The notes under the pieces were generated by a model. The model worked only from the letters and a program-made list of their open reading frames with translations. It did no database searches and was not told the origin of the DNA. A stretch of 64,000 nucleotides of DNA from contig NZ_AUDZ01000014.1 in the NCBI RefSeq assembly GCF_000425725.1, positions 1 through 64,000 of the forward strand. Reading direction: 5' to 3'. Position 1 is the stretch's first letter. Each line of letters opens with the position of its first letter. This document shows positions 28,701 through 37,700 of this stretch, in pieces. This DNA comes from Halomonas halocynthiae DSM 14573 (GTDB taxonomy: Bacteria; Pseudomonadota; Gammaproteobacteria; Pseudomonadales; Halomonadaceae). The translations under genes and the position numbers were made by a program.

Positions 28701-29556
28701 GGCTAACCTTCTCTCCGAAGACCGCCATGAACCCTCCACTGCCGATGAAGCCAGCGCACTTGAGGTTAGTGACGAGCCTAACGAACGCGACTCACTCACC
28801 AGTACCGTCAGCAGCGGCTCACTGCACCAGTTTCCTCGTGGTCCATCGCCAGGGACTTTCCTGCATGGTGTATTGGAGTGGGCGGCCAGTGAAGGCTTTT
28901 CACACTTGGCCAACAACACCGAGCGTCGCAATGATGGCCTGGCACGACGCGCCAACCGTCGTGGCTGGAGCACACAGATACCAGCCTTGAGCCACTGGTT
29001 GCCAGCGCTGCTCAATGCACCACTGCCATTTCCAGGCAGCAAAACTCCGCTGAAACTGGCCGAGCTTAAGCACTTCCAGGTCGAACTGGAATTCTGGTTT
29101 GCCGCTCATCAGGTCAACAGTACCAAGCTTGATACCCTGATCAGCCAACACACCCTACATGGAGCACCGCGCCCAGCCCTATTGCCGGAAAAGCTCAACG
29201 GCGTACTCAAAGGCTTTATCGACCTAGTCGTGGAGCACGAAGGTCGCTATTACGTGGTGGACTGGAAGTCCAATTACTTGGGTCGTGACGACAGCGCCTA
29301 CACCCCTGATGCCATGCGCGAGGCGGTTCTCGAAAAACGCTATGACCTGCAGTACTGCCTGTATCTGCTGGCTCTTCACCGTCTGCTACGTGCAAAATTG
29401 CCGGACTACGCTATAGACCGGCATCTGGGCGGCGCCGTGTATGTCTTTCTACGAGGTACCGAAGCTCCTTCTCGCGGTGTGCACGCCGAAAGCGTGCCAC
29501 CTCAATTAATCGAAGCGCTCGACACGCTATTCAGCAGCGAGGAGACTGAGCTATGA
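25705..29556 (+). CDS. recB: Exodeoxyribonuclease V subunit beta
   Basis: 1283 residues; a UvrD-like SF1A helicase plus C-terminal RecB nuclease. Walker A is EASAGTGKTFTIALL near residue 18, Walker B VDEFQDTDPVQYR, then GDPKQAIYAFRGADI, the motif V/VI region TIHKSKGLEYPLVFLPF and LYVALTRS. The nuclease motif VVDWKSNYLG holds D1186 and K1188. It is about 100 residues longer than E. coli RecB, mostly in linkers. Its stop overlaps recD by four bases. Confidence 0.93.
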   Translation: MTPLNPMALPLSGSHLIEASAGTGKTFTIALLYLRLVLGPRDSKDTDSFPRPLMPPEILVMTFTNAATRELRDRVRKRLVEAAAAFSSQPSLQASVHSPTVTSHTPITGDLFAEPVLSLAPPDNAKIDPALAELRNSYPKKHWPSCARRLRLAAEWMDEAAVSTIHSWCHRMLREHAFDSGSLFALNMEIDQRPLQTEVTRDYWRTFYYPLESTELEIIARHWASPDALGEDLARLRQYATALPATTTPSQILADYKAHLAELKAPWGVWADELDALLADAAKRKVFDARKLNAKNRVAWVQRLRDWAQDPDLFKPKLSEAASKRLTTDGLAEIWKDNEAPPQHAALDALVELPAQLAALPDPKSQLLAHAVHWTQQRLIEQQQRRAELGPDDLLKHLDAAFNGPSGDVLAERIRRQFPVALVDEFQDTDPVQYRLFKRVYLSAGASQRNDCGLLLIGDPKQAIYAFRGADIYTYLQARRDTAGRHSTLGTNYRSTQEMVAAVNQLFSYAEHAEHKRGAFLFKEGENNPVPFQQVNAKGRKDCFVRNNTAGHSPITQPALTLWHLAADQELSKDAYKHELAERCASEMAQLLQEGQAGQAGFQTQQDASHSGNTAFRAVQPSDLAVLVNNGGEARAIRRALMARGIRSVYLSDKDGVFETAAASEIRLWLAACAAPDNERALRAAMATPSLGLSLAQLDGLNDANGNSRQSELIWEARVMQFYGYHQLWLRRGVLPMLHHLLADFGVATRLLGVSAGHQQVAGEGERHLTDLLHLGELLQQASQELDGEHALLRWLDEAIARPEQQIDAHRLRLESDAELVQVITIHKSKGLEYPLVFLPFITAFRPAKTTDLPLRWHDNHGNLCLSLREDSNAQQYADQERLSEDLRKLYVALTRSSHATWLGIAPLKDMQLSAIGQLINGGEPITPDTLGPQLEVLANNAPSIHVTVAPTPDPTPVRNIAYNDDKHALLAAPRTPSRRIREHWWIASYSALKYGPQPANLLSEDRHEPSTADEASALEVSDEPNERDSLTSTVSSGSLHQFPRGPSPGTFLHGVLEWAASEGFSHLANNTERRNDGLARRANRRGWSTQIPALSHWLPALLNAPLPFPGSKTPLKLAELKHFQVELEFWFAAHQVNSTKLDTLISQHTLHGAPRPALLPEKLNGVLKGFIDLVVEHEGRYYVVDWKSNYLGRDDSAYTPDAMREAVLEKRYDLQYCLYLLALHRLLRAKLPDYAIDRHLGGAVYVFLRGTEAPSRGVHAESVPPQLIEALDTLFSSEETEL

Positions 29557-31736
29557 CGCCATTACCAAACTCACTGCCGCCAGTACACAACGATACTACG
29601 GCCGCACGCCACACTCCTGAAGCCTTATTTGAGCTACTCAATCAGTGGGTAGCACGCGGCTGGCTGCGCGCTCTGGATCGCGCCTTTGCCGCCTTTTTAC
29701 TACGTGAGGTTAACGACACTCACCCCTTGTTATTACTGGCAGCAGCCCTGGCCAGTCACCAACTGGGACGCGGCCATGTCTGCCTGGACCTGTCACAGAC
29801 ACTGCTAGCACCAGATTTGGCGCTATCGTTGCCTCCTGATGGCGACACGCCCAACGACCCGCCGCCACTACCCAGCCAGGTAATGGCAGGGCTTACGCTT
29901 GCCAAGTGGCAGGCAGCGCTAGCTCACCCCACGCTGGTTAGCAATGGACCAGGCAATACACCACTGGTTCTGGCTGGTGAACACCAGCGGCCACGGCTAT
30001 ATCTGCGACGCTATTGGCACTACGAACAACAGATCCACCAGCAACTCGACACAAGGTTGAACACGCCCGATGATGGCTTAGAGGCCTCCACCAGTCCCGA
30101 TCGACTCCGCCCACTGCTCGACACACTGTTTACACACCCTGCTCAGCTGCCTGGCGAGATCGACTGGCAGAAAGCCGCCTGCGCACTTGCTAGCCGTAGC
30201 CGCTTTGCCGTCATTACCGGAGGACCCGGCACCGGAAAGACCACTACGGTGGTGCGCCTTCTGGCGCTACTACAAGCGCGTCAGTTGGGGCTTGGTCTGC
30301 CAGCCCTGCGTATTCGCCTAGCGGCTCCCACCGGCAAGGCCGCTGCACGGCTCAACGAGTCCATCGCTGGGCAAGTGGATCGACTGCCACTGGATGGCCT
30401 GGCCAGACATATCGGTCAGCACCCGCAGGCAGATCAAGACGCCACCGTGACAAGCATCACCACCCAGCTAAAACATGCGATTCCTACTAACGTCAGCACC
30501 TTACATCGACTACTCGGTGCACGCCCAGGAACACGCCGACTGCACTATCATCGCCACCGCCCCCTGCCATTAGATGTGCTGGTGGTAGACGAAGCCTCGA
30601 TGATCGACGTCAGCCTGATGGCCGCCATGCTCGATGCCCTCCCGCCTCACGCACGACTTATCCTGTTAGGCGATAAAGACCAGCTGGCCTCGGTGGAGGC
30701 CGGCTCCGTACTGGGTGACCTATGCGCCCGTGCTGAAGCAGGCCACTACACGCCTGCGACAGCTGAATGGCTGAGCACCGCCAGCGGTCAGTCCCTACCT
30801 AGTAACATGTGTGATGACACCGGCCAACCTCTAGATCAGGCCATCAGCATGCTGCGCCTGAGCCATCGTTTTACCGCCGACAGCGGTATCGGTCAGCTGG
30901 CCGAAGCAGTGAACGCCGGTAACCTCATCGCGCTGGATCATATATGGGCAACGGGTTATGCCGACCTCTCGCACCTGCGCATAAAAAGCGATAATCGCTC
31001 ACGACTTGCTGAGCTGACCATCAGTGGCTATCCCGAGGGGTTTCCCCGCCAAGCAGCTCATCCCGCGGCCAGCCAAGCACTCCCGCCAGTGGGCTATCGC
31101 CACTATCTTGAGGTGATGCACAGCCAGCGTCCCGCTCAAAACGCAGCGTCCGAACGTTTTGATGACTGGGCCTCTGACGTATTAGCAGCCCATGGGCGCT
31201 TTCAACTGCTGTGTGCTCTACGCCGTGGCCCTTGGGGAGTAGAAGGCCTGAACGACAGCGTGCGCACGGCACTGGAGAAAGAGCAGCTGATCAGTACCGC
31301 TAATGGCCTGCACCAATGGTATGCCGGCCGGCCAGTACTGGTAACCGGCAACGACTATGGGTTAGGGCTTATGAATGGCGATATCGGCATCACCCTGAGC
31401 ACCCCTCACCCAGAAGACACCACACAACAGGCATTGCGTGTGGCCTTCCCTGCCAGTGATGGCACAGGACATATCAAATGGGTATTACCATCGCGCCTAA
31501 AATCTGTAGACACCGTATTCGCCATGACGGTCCATAAATCTCAAGGTTCTGAATTCGACCACACGGCCCTCGTGCTACCCGATGCGCCCAGCCCAATACT
31601 GACCCGTGAACTGGTTTACACCGGGATTACCCGCGCTCGTCATTGGCTGACGCTGGTTGAGCCTGGACGCGGGCAACTCAGTGATGCCGTTAAACGTCGC
31701 GTAATGAGAGTCAGCGGACTCAGCATCAGCCCGTAA
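29553..31736 (+). CDS. recD: Exodeoxyribonuclease V subunit alpha
   Basis: 727 residues; an SF1B 5'-3' helicase with Walker A ITGGPGTGKTTTVVRL, Walker B VVDEASMIDVSLM, GDKDQLASVEAGSVLGDL and the C-terminal MTVHKSQGSEFDHTALVLP. It is longer than E. coli RecD (608 residues), with extra N-terminal and inter-motif sequence. It completes the RecBCD end-resection complex. The ATG overlaps the recB stop. Confidence 0.93.
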   Translation: MTPLPNSLPPVHNDTTAARHTPEALFELLNQWVARGWLRALDRAFAAFLLREVNDTHPLLLLAAALASHQLGRGHVCLDLSQTLLAPDLALSLPPDGDTPNDPPPLPSQVMAGLTLAKWQAALAHPTLVSNGPGNTPLVLAGEHQRPRLYLRRYWHYEQQIHQQLDTRLNTPDDGLEASTSPDRLRPLLDTLFTHPAQLPGEIDWQKAACALASRSRFAVITGGPGTGKTTTVVRLLALLQARQLGLGLPALRIRLAAPTGKAAARLNESIAGQVDRLPLDGLARHIGQHPQADQDATVTSITTQLKHAIPTNVSTLHRLLGARPGTRRLHYHRHRPLPLDVLVVDEASMIDVSLMAAMLDALPPHARLILLGDKDQLASVEAGSVLGDLCARAEAGHYTPATAEWLSTASGQSLPSNMCDDTGQPLDQAISMLRLSHRFTADSGIGQLAEAVNAGNLIALDHIWATGYADLSHLRIKSDNRSRLAELTISGYPEGFPRQAAHPAASQALPPVGYRHYLEVMHSQRPAQNAASERFDDWASDVLAAHGRFQLLCALRRGPWGVEGLNDSVRTALEKEQLISTANGLHQWYAGRPVLVTGNDYGLGLMNGDIGITLSTPHPEDTTQQALRVAFPASDGTGHIKWVLPSRLKSVDTVFAMTVHKSQGSEFDHTALVLPDAPSPILTRELVYTGITRARHWLTLVEPGRGQLSDAVKRRVMRVSGLSISP

Positions 31737-31761
31737 ATACACCCCATAAAGGCCTCATGGA

Positions 31762-32736
31762 ATGAAAAATACCGTTGTACTGATTTCTCTAGGCGGCACT
31801 ATCGCCAGTATCCCCGACAGCTCTGGACGAGCGGTTGCCGGCGCCCTTTCTGGCAAGGAGTTGATGGATAAGCTGCAGATCCAGAGCGACAGCACAGTAG
31901 ACGTCATCACTCTTTGCCAGAAGCCCAGCAACGCCCTGACTGGAGCTGACCTGTTGCAGCTCAGAGACTTGTGCCTAACGCTGTCCCAACGAGACGATGT
32001 CGCTGGCGTGGTGGTATCACAAGGCACCGACACCTTGGAAGATATCGCCTACTTCCTTGATACCAGTCTAAGCTTAACTAACACAGGATTAGTCGTTACC
32101 GGTGCCCAGCGAGTACCCTATGCCCCCGGCTCAGACGCTGGCCCCAACTTGCGCGACGCGATCAACGTGGCTGGCTCACCCCAGGCTCGCGGAGCGGGTA
32201 CGCTGGTTATATTCAATGAGCAAATCCATGCCGCCAGCACGGTACGCAAAGTCAGCAGCTATCAACTCAATGGCTTCGGCTCACCCGTCGTTGGCCCCAT
32301 CGGCTTTGTGGATGGCGACGAAGTCAGGCTGTTCAAACAGTCACAACGACTAAGCGCCCTTACACCTGGGGCACAGTTGCCAAGAGTCGACGTCCTACCA
32401 GTGGCAGTCATTGCCTCACCTGCGCTGGTTGAGGCAGCAGTCGCTAGTGGCGCAAAAGGGCTGGTTATCGATGCAATCGGCCGCGGTCAGGTACCACCAG
32501 ACTGGGTCGAGCCACTTAGCGCAGTAATGAAACGCGGCGTACCGGTAGCCATCGCAACCTCGACGCTTTCAGGTAATTTAGCTGAGGTATATGAATACCC
32601 AGGCTGCTTGGCTGAAATGGTCAACTTGGGCGCACTCAAAGCGCAACATTTGAACGCGAAAAAAGCACGGCTGCGACTGATGTGTGCCCTATCCTGTGAC
32701 ATGAGCATCGATCAATCACTGTTTGAGTGGCAGTAG
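31762..32736 (+). CDS. ansA: L-asparaginase
   Basis: A 324-residue asparaginase/glutaminase-family enzyme with T13 in SLGGTIAS and the second catalytic pair T89-D90 in VVSQGTDTLED. It hydrolyses L-asparagine to aspartate and ammonia. No signal peptide is visible, so it is probably cytoplasmic. It starts 25 bases after recD and could be carried on the same message. The symbol is assigned by absence of a signal peptide rather than by close similarity. Confidence 0.82.
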   Translation: MKNTVVLISLGGTIASIPDSSGRAVAGALSGKELMDKLQIQSDSTVDVITLCQKPSNALTGADLLQLRDLCLTLSQRDDVAGVVVSQGTDTLEDIAYFLDTSLSLTNTGLVVTGAQRVPYAPGSDAGPNLRDAINVAGSPQARGAGTLVIFNEQIHAASTVRKVSSYQLNGFGSPVVGPIGFVDGDEVRLFKQSQRLSALTPGAQLPRVDVLPVAVIASPALVEAAVASGAKGLVIDAIGRGQVPPDWVEPLSAVMKRGVPVAIATSTLSGNLAEVYEYPGCLAEMVNLGALKAQHLNAKKARLRLMCALSCDMSIDQSLFEWQ

Positions 32737-32772
32737 GCCGAACGTAGTTGTGGCGAACCCTTTTCCCGCTTC

Positions 32773-32799
32773 AGTGTCCCCATGACACTAGCCGTTTTT
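32773..32799 (+). terminator. Weak candidate terminator after ansA
   Basis: AGTGTC (32773-32778) and GACACT (32784-32789) form a six-base-pair stem with a five-base loop, followed five bases later by TTTTT. The stem is short and the T run displaced, so activity is uncertain. Confidence 0.35.
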
Positions 32800-32809
32800 G
32801 GAGTTTGCC

Positions 32810-33622
32810 ATGTCGTCCCCCGCGCCCTTACAAACGTTCGCGCGCCCTCTACCCTTAACTCGCCCGTGCTCAAACTGGGCCGGCTGGGGCCAATGGCTGG
32901 CACTCATTACCATGACACTGGATCATTTGGCCCGCTATGTAGCGCCCGAGGCCTGGCAGGTAAGCTGGCTCGGCAGCTCGGTGGGGCGTATCGCCTTTCC
33001 GTTGTTTGCCGGCATGGTCGCCTGGCATGCCTGTTTCAACACCCGTGACCCGCTACGCTATGCTCGACGTATTCTAGTTATCGGCTTGGTCGCACAGTTG
33101 CCGTATATGCTGATGCCACGCTCAAGCGATGCGCTGATTATCAATATTTGCTTCACACTTTCACTAGGATTAGTGGGAGGTGTCTGGCTCTCAAAGCTGG
33201 GGCAACGGCTCAGACAGAAGCGCGCCCGCATTTGGCGGCTCGGCGCAGAAGTGACGGCGGCTGTCATCGTCTGGTGGCTGGCTGGTAGCCTAACGGAGTA
33301 TGGGCACCTGGGACTGCTACTGATTCCCTCCTATATGGTGGCCATGCAGCACCTGCACGGCAGCGATATGTCACGCAGTCGCATAACGATTGCCGCTCTC
33401 AGCTGCGTGCCAGTGCTGATCATCAGCGGGCTCATGAATACCTCACTGATGGCCAAATCATTCACTCTAGGCACCTGTGCCGTCGTATTACTGCTGACAG
33501 CGGGCCTCCATCGCCATATACCCACAGTCGTTATTCCGATGCCTCGACGCCTATGGCTAAGTTGGTACCCTGGGCATTTCGCCGCCATTGCGCTGTGGTT
33601 GTTTATCATCAGTCGTATGTAA
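32810..33622 (+). CDS. TraX-like integral membrane protein
   Basis: 270 residues with about seven hydrophobic spans. The motif ALITMTLDHLARYV near residue 32, followed by SSVGRIAFPLFAGMVAWH, is typical of the TraX family, named for the F-pilin acetylase but widespread on chromosomes as likely acyltransferases. No conjugation genes are nearby, so an F-pilin role is not implied. GGAG six bases before the ATG at 32810 decides the start. Its last 66 bases overlap the 3' end of the convergent LysR gene. Confidence 0.75.
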   Translation: MSSPAPLQTFARPLPLTRPCSNWAGWGQWLALITMTLDHLARYVAPEAWQVSWLGSSVGRIAFPLFAGMVAWHACFNTRDPLRYARRILVIGLVAQLPYMLMPRSSDALIINICFTLSLGLVGGVWLSKLGQRLRQKRARIWRLGAEVTAAVIVWWLAGSLTEYGHLGLLLIPSYMVAMQHLHGSDMSRSRITIAALSCVPVLIISGLMNTSLMAKSFTLGTCAVVLLLTAGLHRHIPTVVIPMPRRLWLSWYPGHFAAIALWLFIISRM

Positions 33623-34561
33623 ACGACTCAGGTCGTCCAGCACACCACTGCGCTCGGCATCCGTCAGAAATACTTTGAATGCTTGCCATAGAGGGCTGCG
33701 ATAACGCTCAGGGTGCCATACCAACGAAAAACGCCGCCGCAAAGAAAGTGGTGTGTCCAGCGCCACCAGCTCTCCACGCGCCAGCTCCCCGGCCACGCTG
33801 AGCCGAGACAGGCAACTTGCCCCTAGCCCTGCCACTACCGCCTGTTTAACGGCCTCAGTTTGGTCCAGCGCCATACGCACCCGCGGAGTTAGCCGACGCC
33901 CCCGCATGGCCTGCTCGAAAACGCTGCGCGTACCTGACCCTGGCTCACGCAAAACCCAGGCCATACTCGCAAGCTCGCTATTGCTAAGCGGCTGACTCTG
34001 ACCTTCACTTCCACTCGATTTTTCTCGCGCCTGCTCTGGCGACACAACAACAACCAGGCTGTCCTGGCACCAAGGCTCGCTCACCAACACGTTGTCGCGG
34101 CATTCGCCTTCGATCAGCCCGATATCCGCCTCCATGCCCAGCACATCATTGGCCACTTCATGGCTGTTACGCAGCCGCAAACGCAGGTCAGCTGACGGAT
34201 ACAGTTCCATGAAATGCCCTACCAAAGCAGGCAGCAAGTAAGTGCCTACCGTGGCACTGGCTGAAATGTTTAACGTGCCGCGCAACGTACCAGAGGGGTC
34301 ACTGGCCGCGGCAACAAAGTCAGCCATTCCCTCAAGGAGGGCCTCAGCCCGAGGCAGTAGCTCATGGCCCAGCGCATTAAGCCGCAGACGTCGACCAGGC
34401 CGCTCAAACAATGTGACACCCAACTGGCGCTCCAAGTCTGATAGCGCTTGGCTGGTGGCCGATTGCGACAAATACAGCGCTAGCGCGGCAGCACTGACAG
34501 TGCCTAACCGTGCGACCGCAACAAACACCTGAAGCTGGCGAAAACTGACAGCAGGACCCAT
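33557..34561 (-). CDS. LysR-family regulator of the YeiH-type exporter
   Basis: 334 residues with the LysR N-terminal winged helix (FRQLQVFVAVARLGTVSAAA and SQSATSQALSDLERQLGVTL) and a periplasmic-binding-like effector domain (GTYLLPALVGHFMELYP onward). It is longer at the C terminus than the usual about 300 residues, and the extra tail overlaps the traX-like gene antisense by 66 bases. It is divergent from the YeiH-family gene, the same pairing as yeiE-yeiH in E. coli, so it probably controls that gene. Confidence 0.8.
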   Translation of the reverse strand: MGPAVSFRQLQVFVAVARLGTVSAAALALYLSQSATSQALSDLERQLGVTLFERPGRRLRLNALGHELLPRAEALLEGMADFVAAASDPSGTLRGTLNISASATVGTYLLPALVGHFMELYPSADLRLRLRNSHEVANDVLGMEADIGLIEGECRDNVLVSEPWCQDSLVVVVSPEQAREKSSGSEGQSQPLSNSELASMAWVLREPGSGTRSVFEQAMRGRRLTPRVRMALDQTEAVKQAVVAGLGASCLSRLSVAGELARGELVALDTPLSLRRRFSLVWHPERYRSPLWQAFKVFLTDAERSGVLDDLSRLHTTDDKQPQRNGGEMPRVPT

Positions 34562-34595
34562 ATCGGTTTTTCCGAAAAGCGACTTCGTTATTGGT

Positions 34596-34609
34596 TGATA
34601 ACTATATCA
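34596..34609. promoter_or_regulatory. Candidate LysR-type site in the divergent gap
   Basis: The inverted repeat TGATA-acta-TATCA lies in the AT-rich part of the 152-base gap between the LysR gene and the YeiH-type gene. It resembles but does not exactly match the T-N11-A LysR motif. Confidence 0.3.
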
Positions 34610-34713
34610 GCTAGCAAGCCCTAGACTCTCTTCATCGGCATATATCTAGCTCATTGGGAAATATCTCAGCCCAAGCTACCTCGCCTCAACCAACGCATCA
34701 GAAAGGAGACGTC

Positions 34714-35712
34714 ATGATCCAGGGGCTTGTCTTATGCGCGCTACTGACTATCGCAGGTTTTAGCTTGGCCCAGCTGCCGGTTTTAGCAAACAACGGCATC
34801 AGCCCCCTGGTGGTCGCCCTGTTATTGGGCATCCTTGTTGGCAATACCCCACTAGTGGATAAACTGCGCCACGCTGACCCTGGCCTGAAGTTTGCCACTA
34901 GTCGCTTGCTACGCAGCGGCATTATCTTGTTCGGCCTATCCCTCACCGTTCAGCAAATTACTGCGCTAGGGCCCATGGTATTGGTGTTGGATGTTCTGGT
35001 GATTACTTGCGTACTGATCGCTGGCTACGTTATCGGTACTCGAGTGCTAGGAATGGATCCTGAGACCACTCTGCTAACCAGTGCTGGCAGCGCCATCTGC
35101 GGTGCCGCTGCGGTACTCGCCACTGAGTCCATCATTCGCTCACGCGCTGCCGCCACATCAATGGCCGTCGCTACCGTCGTCGTATTTGGCACCTTAGCCA
35201 TGTTGCTGTACCCGCTGTTATATCCACTGATGGCCATGCAAGAAGGTCTGTTTGGCGTGTATATCGGTGCCACTATTCACGAAGTGGCCCAGGTCATTGC
35301 CGCTGGCGAAGCCGTCGGCCCAGAAGCGCTGACCAATGCCGTCATCGTCAAGTTAGTCAGAGTAATGATGCTGGTGCCTTTCTTGTTGATCATTGGCCGT
35401 CTTTGGCTACGCAGCCAACCAGCCAACACTGACGGTACCAGCGGTGGCGCTCGCTTAACTATTCCGTGGTTCGCTTTCGGCTTCATGGCTATGGTGGTGT
35501 TCAACAGCGTCATCCACCTGCCGGCGCCCCTACATCAAGGCTTAGTGCTAACAGGTCAACTGGCGCTAGCCATGGCCATGGCGGCACTGGGCTTTAATAC
35601 CCGGCTTTCCACCCTGCGCGCGTTGGGACTGCGCCCCTTTATTCTGGCTCTGATCCTGTTCATCCTGCTAATGGGCGGAGGATGGATAGCCAGTACTCTG
35701 CTGATGGGCTGA
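34714..35712 (+). CDS. YeiH/UPF0324-family putative sulfate exporter
   Basis: 332 residues from the ATG at 34714, which has AAGGAG five to six bases upstream. The longer frame from 34654 adds a polar leader with no family match. About nine to ten membrane spans. Family features include LVVALLLGILVGNT, the SGIILFGLSLT segment and GSAICGAAAVLA. YeiH proteins are annotated as putative sulfate exporters on limited evidence. The gene converges on purK with an 18-base gap. Confidence 0.8.
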   Translation: MIQGLVLCALLTIAGFSLAQLPVLANNGISPLVVALLLGILVGNTPLVDKLRHADPGLKFATSRLLRSGIILFGLSLTVQQITALGPMVLVLDVLVITCVLIAGYVIGTRVLGMDPETTLLTSAGSAICGAAAVLATESIIRSRAAATSMAVATVVVFGTLAMLLYPLLYPLMAMQEGLFGVYIGATIHEVAQVIAAGEAVGPEALTNAVIVKLVRVMMLVPFLLIIGRLWLRSQPANTDGTSGGARLTIPWFAFGFMAMVVFNSVIHLPAPLHQGLVLTGQLALAMAMAALGFNTRLSTLRALGLRPFILALILFILLMGGGWIASTLLMG

Positions 35713-35730
35713 ACTGGCTATCCTTTGCCG

Positions 35731-36879
35731 TTAGCGAGAGGTTGTATCGAAGCTGCTACCGGCGCGGGGTTCAAAGCTGAAGTGCGATTCTGGCGCGTCT
35801 GGCACTAGGGCCGCACAAACCCGCACTTTGTTGAGCAACTCATCAAAGGTATCTGCCACTAGATTGATGTGCGCCAACTTGCGTCCGGGACGCTCACTCT
35901 TACCGTAGCGGTGAAGATGAGCATCAGCCATCGCCAGCACGGCGCTGTTATCCGCTTCCTGACCAATCACATTAACCATAACCGTAGGCTGGCGTGCACG
36001 GGTATCGCCAAGGGGCAAGCCTTGAATAGCGCGCAGATGATTTTCAAACTGACTGGTTACCGCACCATCCTGCGTCCAGTGTCCCGAGTTATGCACCCGT
36101 GGCGCCATCTCATTGGCCAGCAAACTGCCATCAGCACACTGAAACAGCTCTAGTGTCAGTACGCCAACATAGTCCAGCTCATCAAGTAGTGAGCGGATAT
36201 AGCCATCTGCGGTGTGTTGGACACTATCCTCCAGGTCAGGCACCGGCGCGAGCGAGTAACGTAGAATGCCATCGACATGCTGGTTTTCAGCCATCGGATA
36301 GAACACGACCTCACCATCACGGCCACGCACTGCAATAATCGACACTTCACGCACAAAGTCCACAAAAGACTCAACAATCAGCTGTGAATGGTTGATGCTA
36401 CGCCAAGCGTCAACGGCCTGAGCGGGGTCACGAATGACGGCTTGACCTTTACCGTCGTAGCCTTCGGTGACCGACTTGGCAACAACCGGCGCGCCCAGCT
36501 CATTGACTGCGGCTTCAAGCGCCTCGGCGCTATCTACCAGCCGATACGCTGGCGTGGGAATAGCCAGCCGGTCAAACAACGCCTTTTCTTCAGCACGATT
36601 CTGACAAACACGAATGGCTTCGCTTGAAGGATATACCGGCTTGCGCTTCTCGATAGCCTGAACCAGCGTCACGGGCAAATGCTCGAACTCATAGGTCACC
36701 AGGTCCACCTTATCGAGAAAGGCTTCTAGGTGGCTCTGGTCGGTGTCGATAATGACCTCACCAATATCAGCACTGGGGTGGCCAGTGGTATCAAGAAAGG
36801 TGAAGCGGTTGGCCAGTGGATAACCTGCCAGCGCTAGCATACGGCCCAATTGACCCGCCCCTAGTACGCCGATATTCAT
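35731..36879 (-). CDS. purK: N5-carboxyaminoimidazole ribonucleotide synthase
   Basis: 382 residues; an ATP-grasp enzyme beginning MNIGVLGAGQLGRMLALAGY. The ATP-grasp core includes VAKSVTEGYDGKGQ, and NEMAPRVHNSGHWTQDG is the conserved metal/substrate segment. It makes N5-CAIR from AIR, bicarbonate and ATP in purine synthesis. GAGGAA precedes the ATG, and purE lies 66 bases upstream in the same direction. Confidence 0.94.
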   Translation of the reverse strand: MNIGVLGAGQLGRMLALAGYPLANRFTFLDTTGHPSADIGEVIIDTDQSHLEAFLDKVDLVTYEFEHLPVTLVQAIEKRKPVYPSSEAIRVCQNRAEEKALFDRLAIPTPAYRLVDSAEALEAAVNELGAPVVAKSVTEGYDGKGQAVIRDPAQAVDAWRSINHSQLIVESFVDFVREVSIIAVRGRDGEVVFYPMAENQHVDGILRYSLAPVPDLEDSVQHTADGYIRSLLDELDYVGVLTLELFQCADGSLLANEMAPRVHNSGHWTQDGAVTSQFENHLRAIQGLPLGDTRARQPTVMVNVIGQEADNSAVLAMADAHLHRYGKSERPGRKLAHINLVADTFDELLNKVRVCAALVPDAPESHFSFEPRAGSSFDTTSR

Positions 36880-36945
36880 GATAATTTCCTCACAGATTGC
36901 TTTTGATCAAAACGCTCGTTGAGCACCGTCAGTCAGAGCTGTTTA

Positions 36946-37455
36946 TCAATACGCTGAGCGGGGATCAGGATTCTCAAGCACCATTTGAGTCTGTTCAGCG
37001 CGAAACGTCTCAACGGCGGCACTGATCGTCGTATCCTGCAAACCAATAATTTGTCCCGCCAACAGCCCAGCGTTGATTGCACCTGCCTTGCCAATAGCCA
37101 GCGTGCCTACCGCCACGCCACCAGGCATCTGAGCAATAGACAGCAGTGAATCAAGCCCTTTCAATGCTTTGGACTCCACGGGGACACCAAGCACCGGCAA
37201 CGCTGTTTGAGAAGCCACCATGCCCGGCAGGTGAGCCGCGCCCCCTGCCCCCGCAATAATGACCTGAATGCCACGGGCTCTGGCACCTTTGGCATAGTCA
37301 AATAGCAAGTCTGGCGTTCGGTGGGCTGACACGACCCGAGTTTCATAGGGCACACCCAGCTTTTCCAGCATGGTGACCGCATGTTCCATAACCGGCCAAT
37401 CTGATTTTGATCCCATAATCACGCCAACCTGCGGTGCTTGGTCCTTCTCGGGCAT
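36946..37455 (-). CDS. purE: N5-carboxyaminoimidazole ribonucleotide mutase
   Basis: 169 residues; class I PurE with [14 protein letters not shown] at the N terminus, [15 protein letters not shown] and the [14 protein letters not shown] active-site segment. It converts N5-CAIR to CAIR. The start is the ATG at 37455, preceded by AAGGAG at six bases. The 16-codon upstream extension of the frame is not supported. It is the first gene of purEK. Confidence 0.94.
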   Translation of the reverse strand: MPEKDQAPQVGVIMGSKSDWPVMEHAVTMLEKLGVPYETRVVSAHRTPDLLFDYAKGARARGIQVIIAGAGGAAHLPGMVASQTALPVLGVPVESKALKGLDSLLSIAQMPGGVAVGTLAIGKAGAINAGLLAGQIIGLQDTTISAAVETFRAEQTQMVLENPDPRSAY

Positions 37456-37700
37456 CCGAAACTCCTTGAAAATACAATGCCACTCGGGTGGCACAGAGAC
37501 CACATACCGAGAGCTGAAAAAAGAAAGTTCCGTATTCTAGCAGAGCGACCGCGAGGGATGCGCATGGCATTGATGTTCTTTCTTGGTTGAGCCCTGCATG
37601 CTTAAATGTCACACAAATGCTAAATAGCAGGGAACCAAACCTCTGAGTATCCGTCACTATGGAGGGGCGAAACCCAAGAAATTAACTCAGGAACCCAACC

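Noticed and set aside
32810..33622. TraX-like gene as a sign of a conjugative element
   Set aside because: TraX-family proteins are common on chromosomes. No transfer, integrase or replication genes, att repeats or composition shift accompany it.
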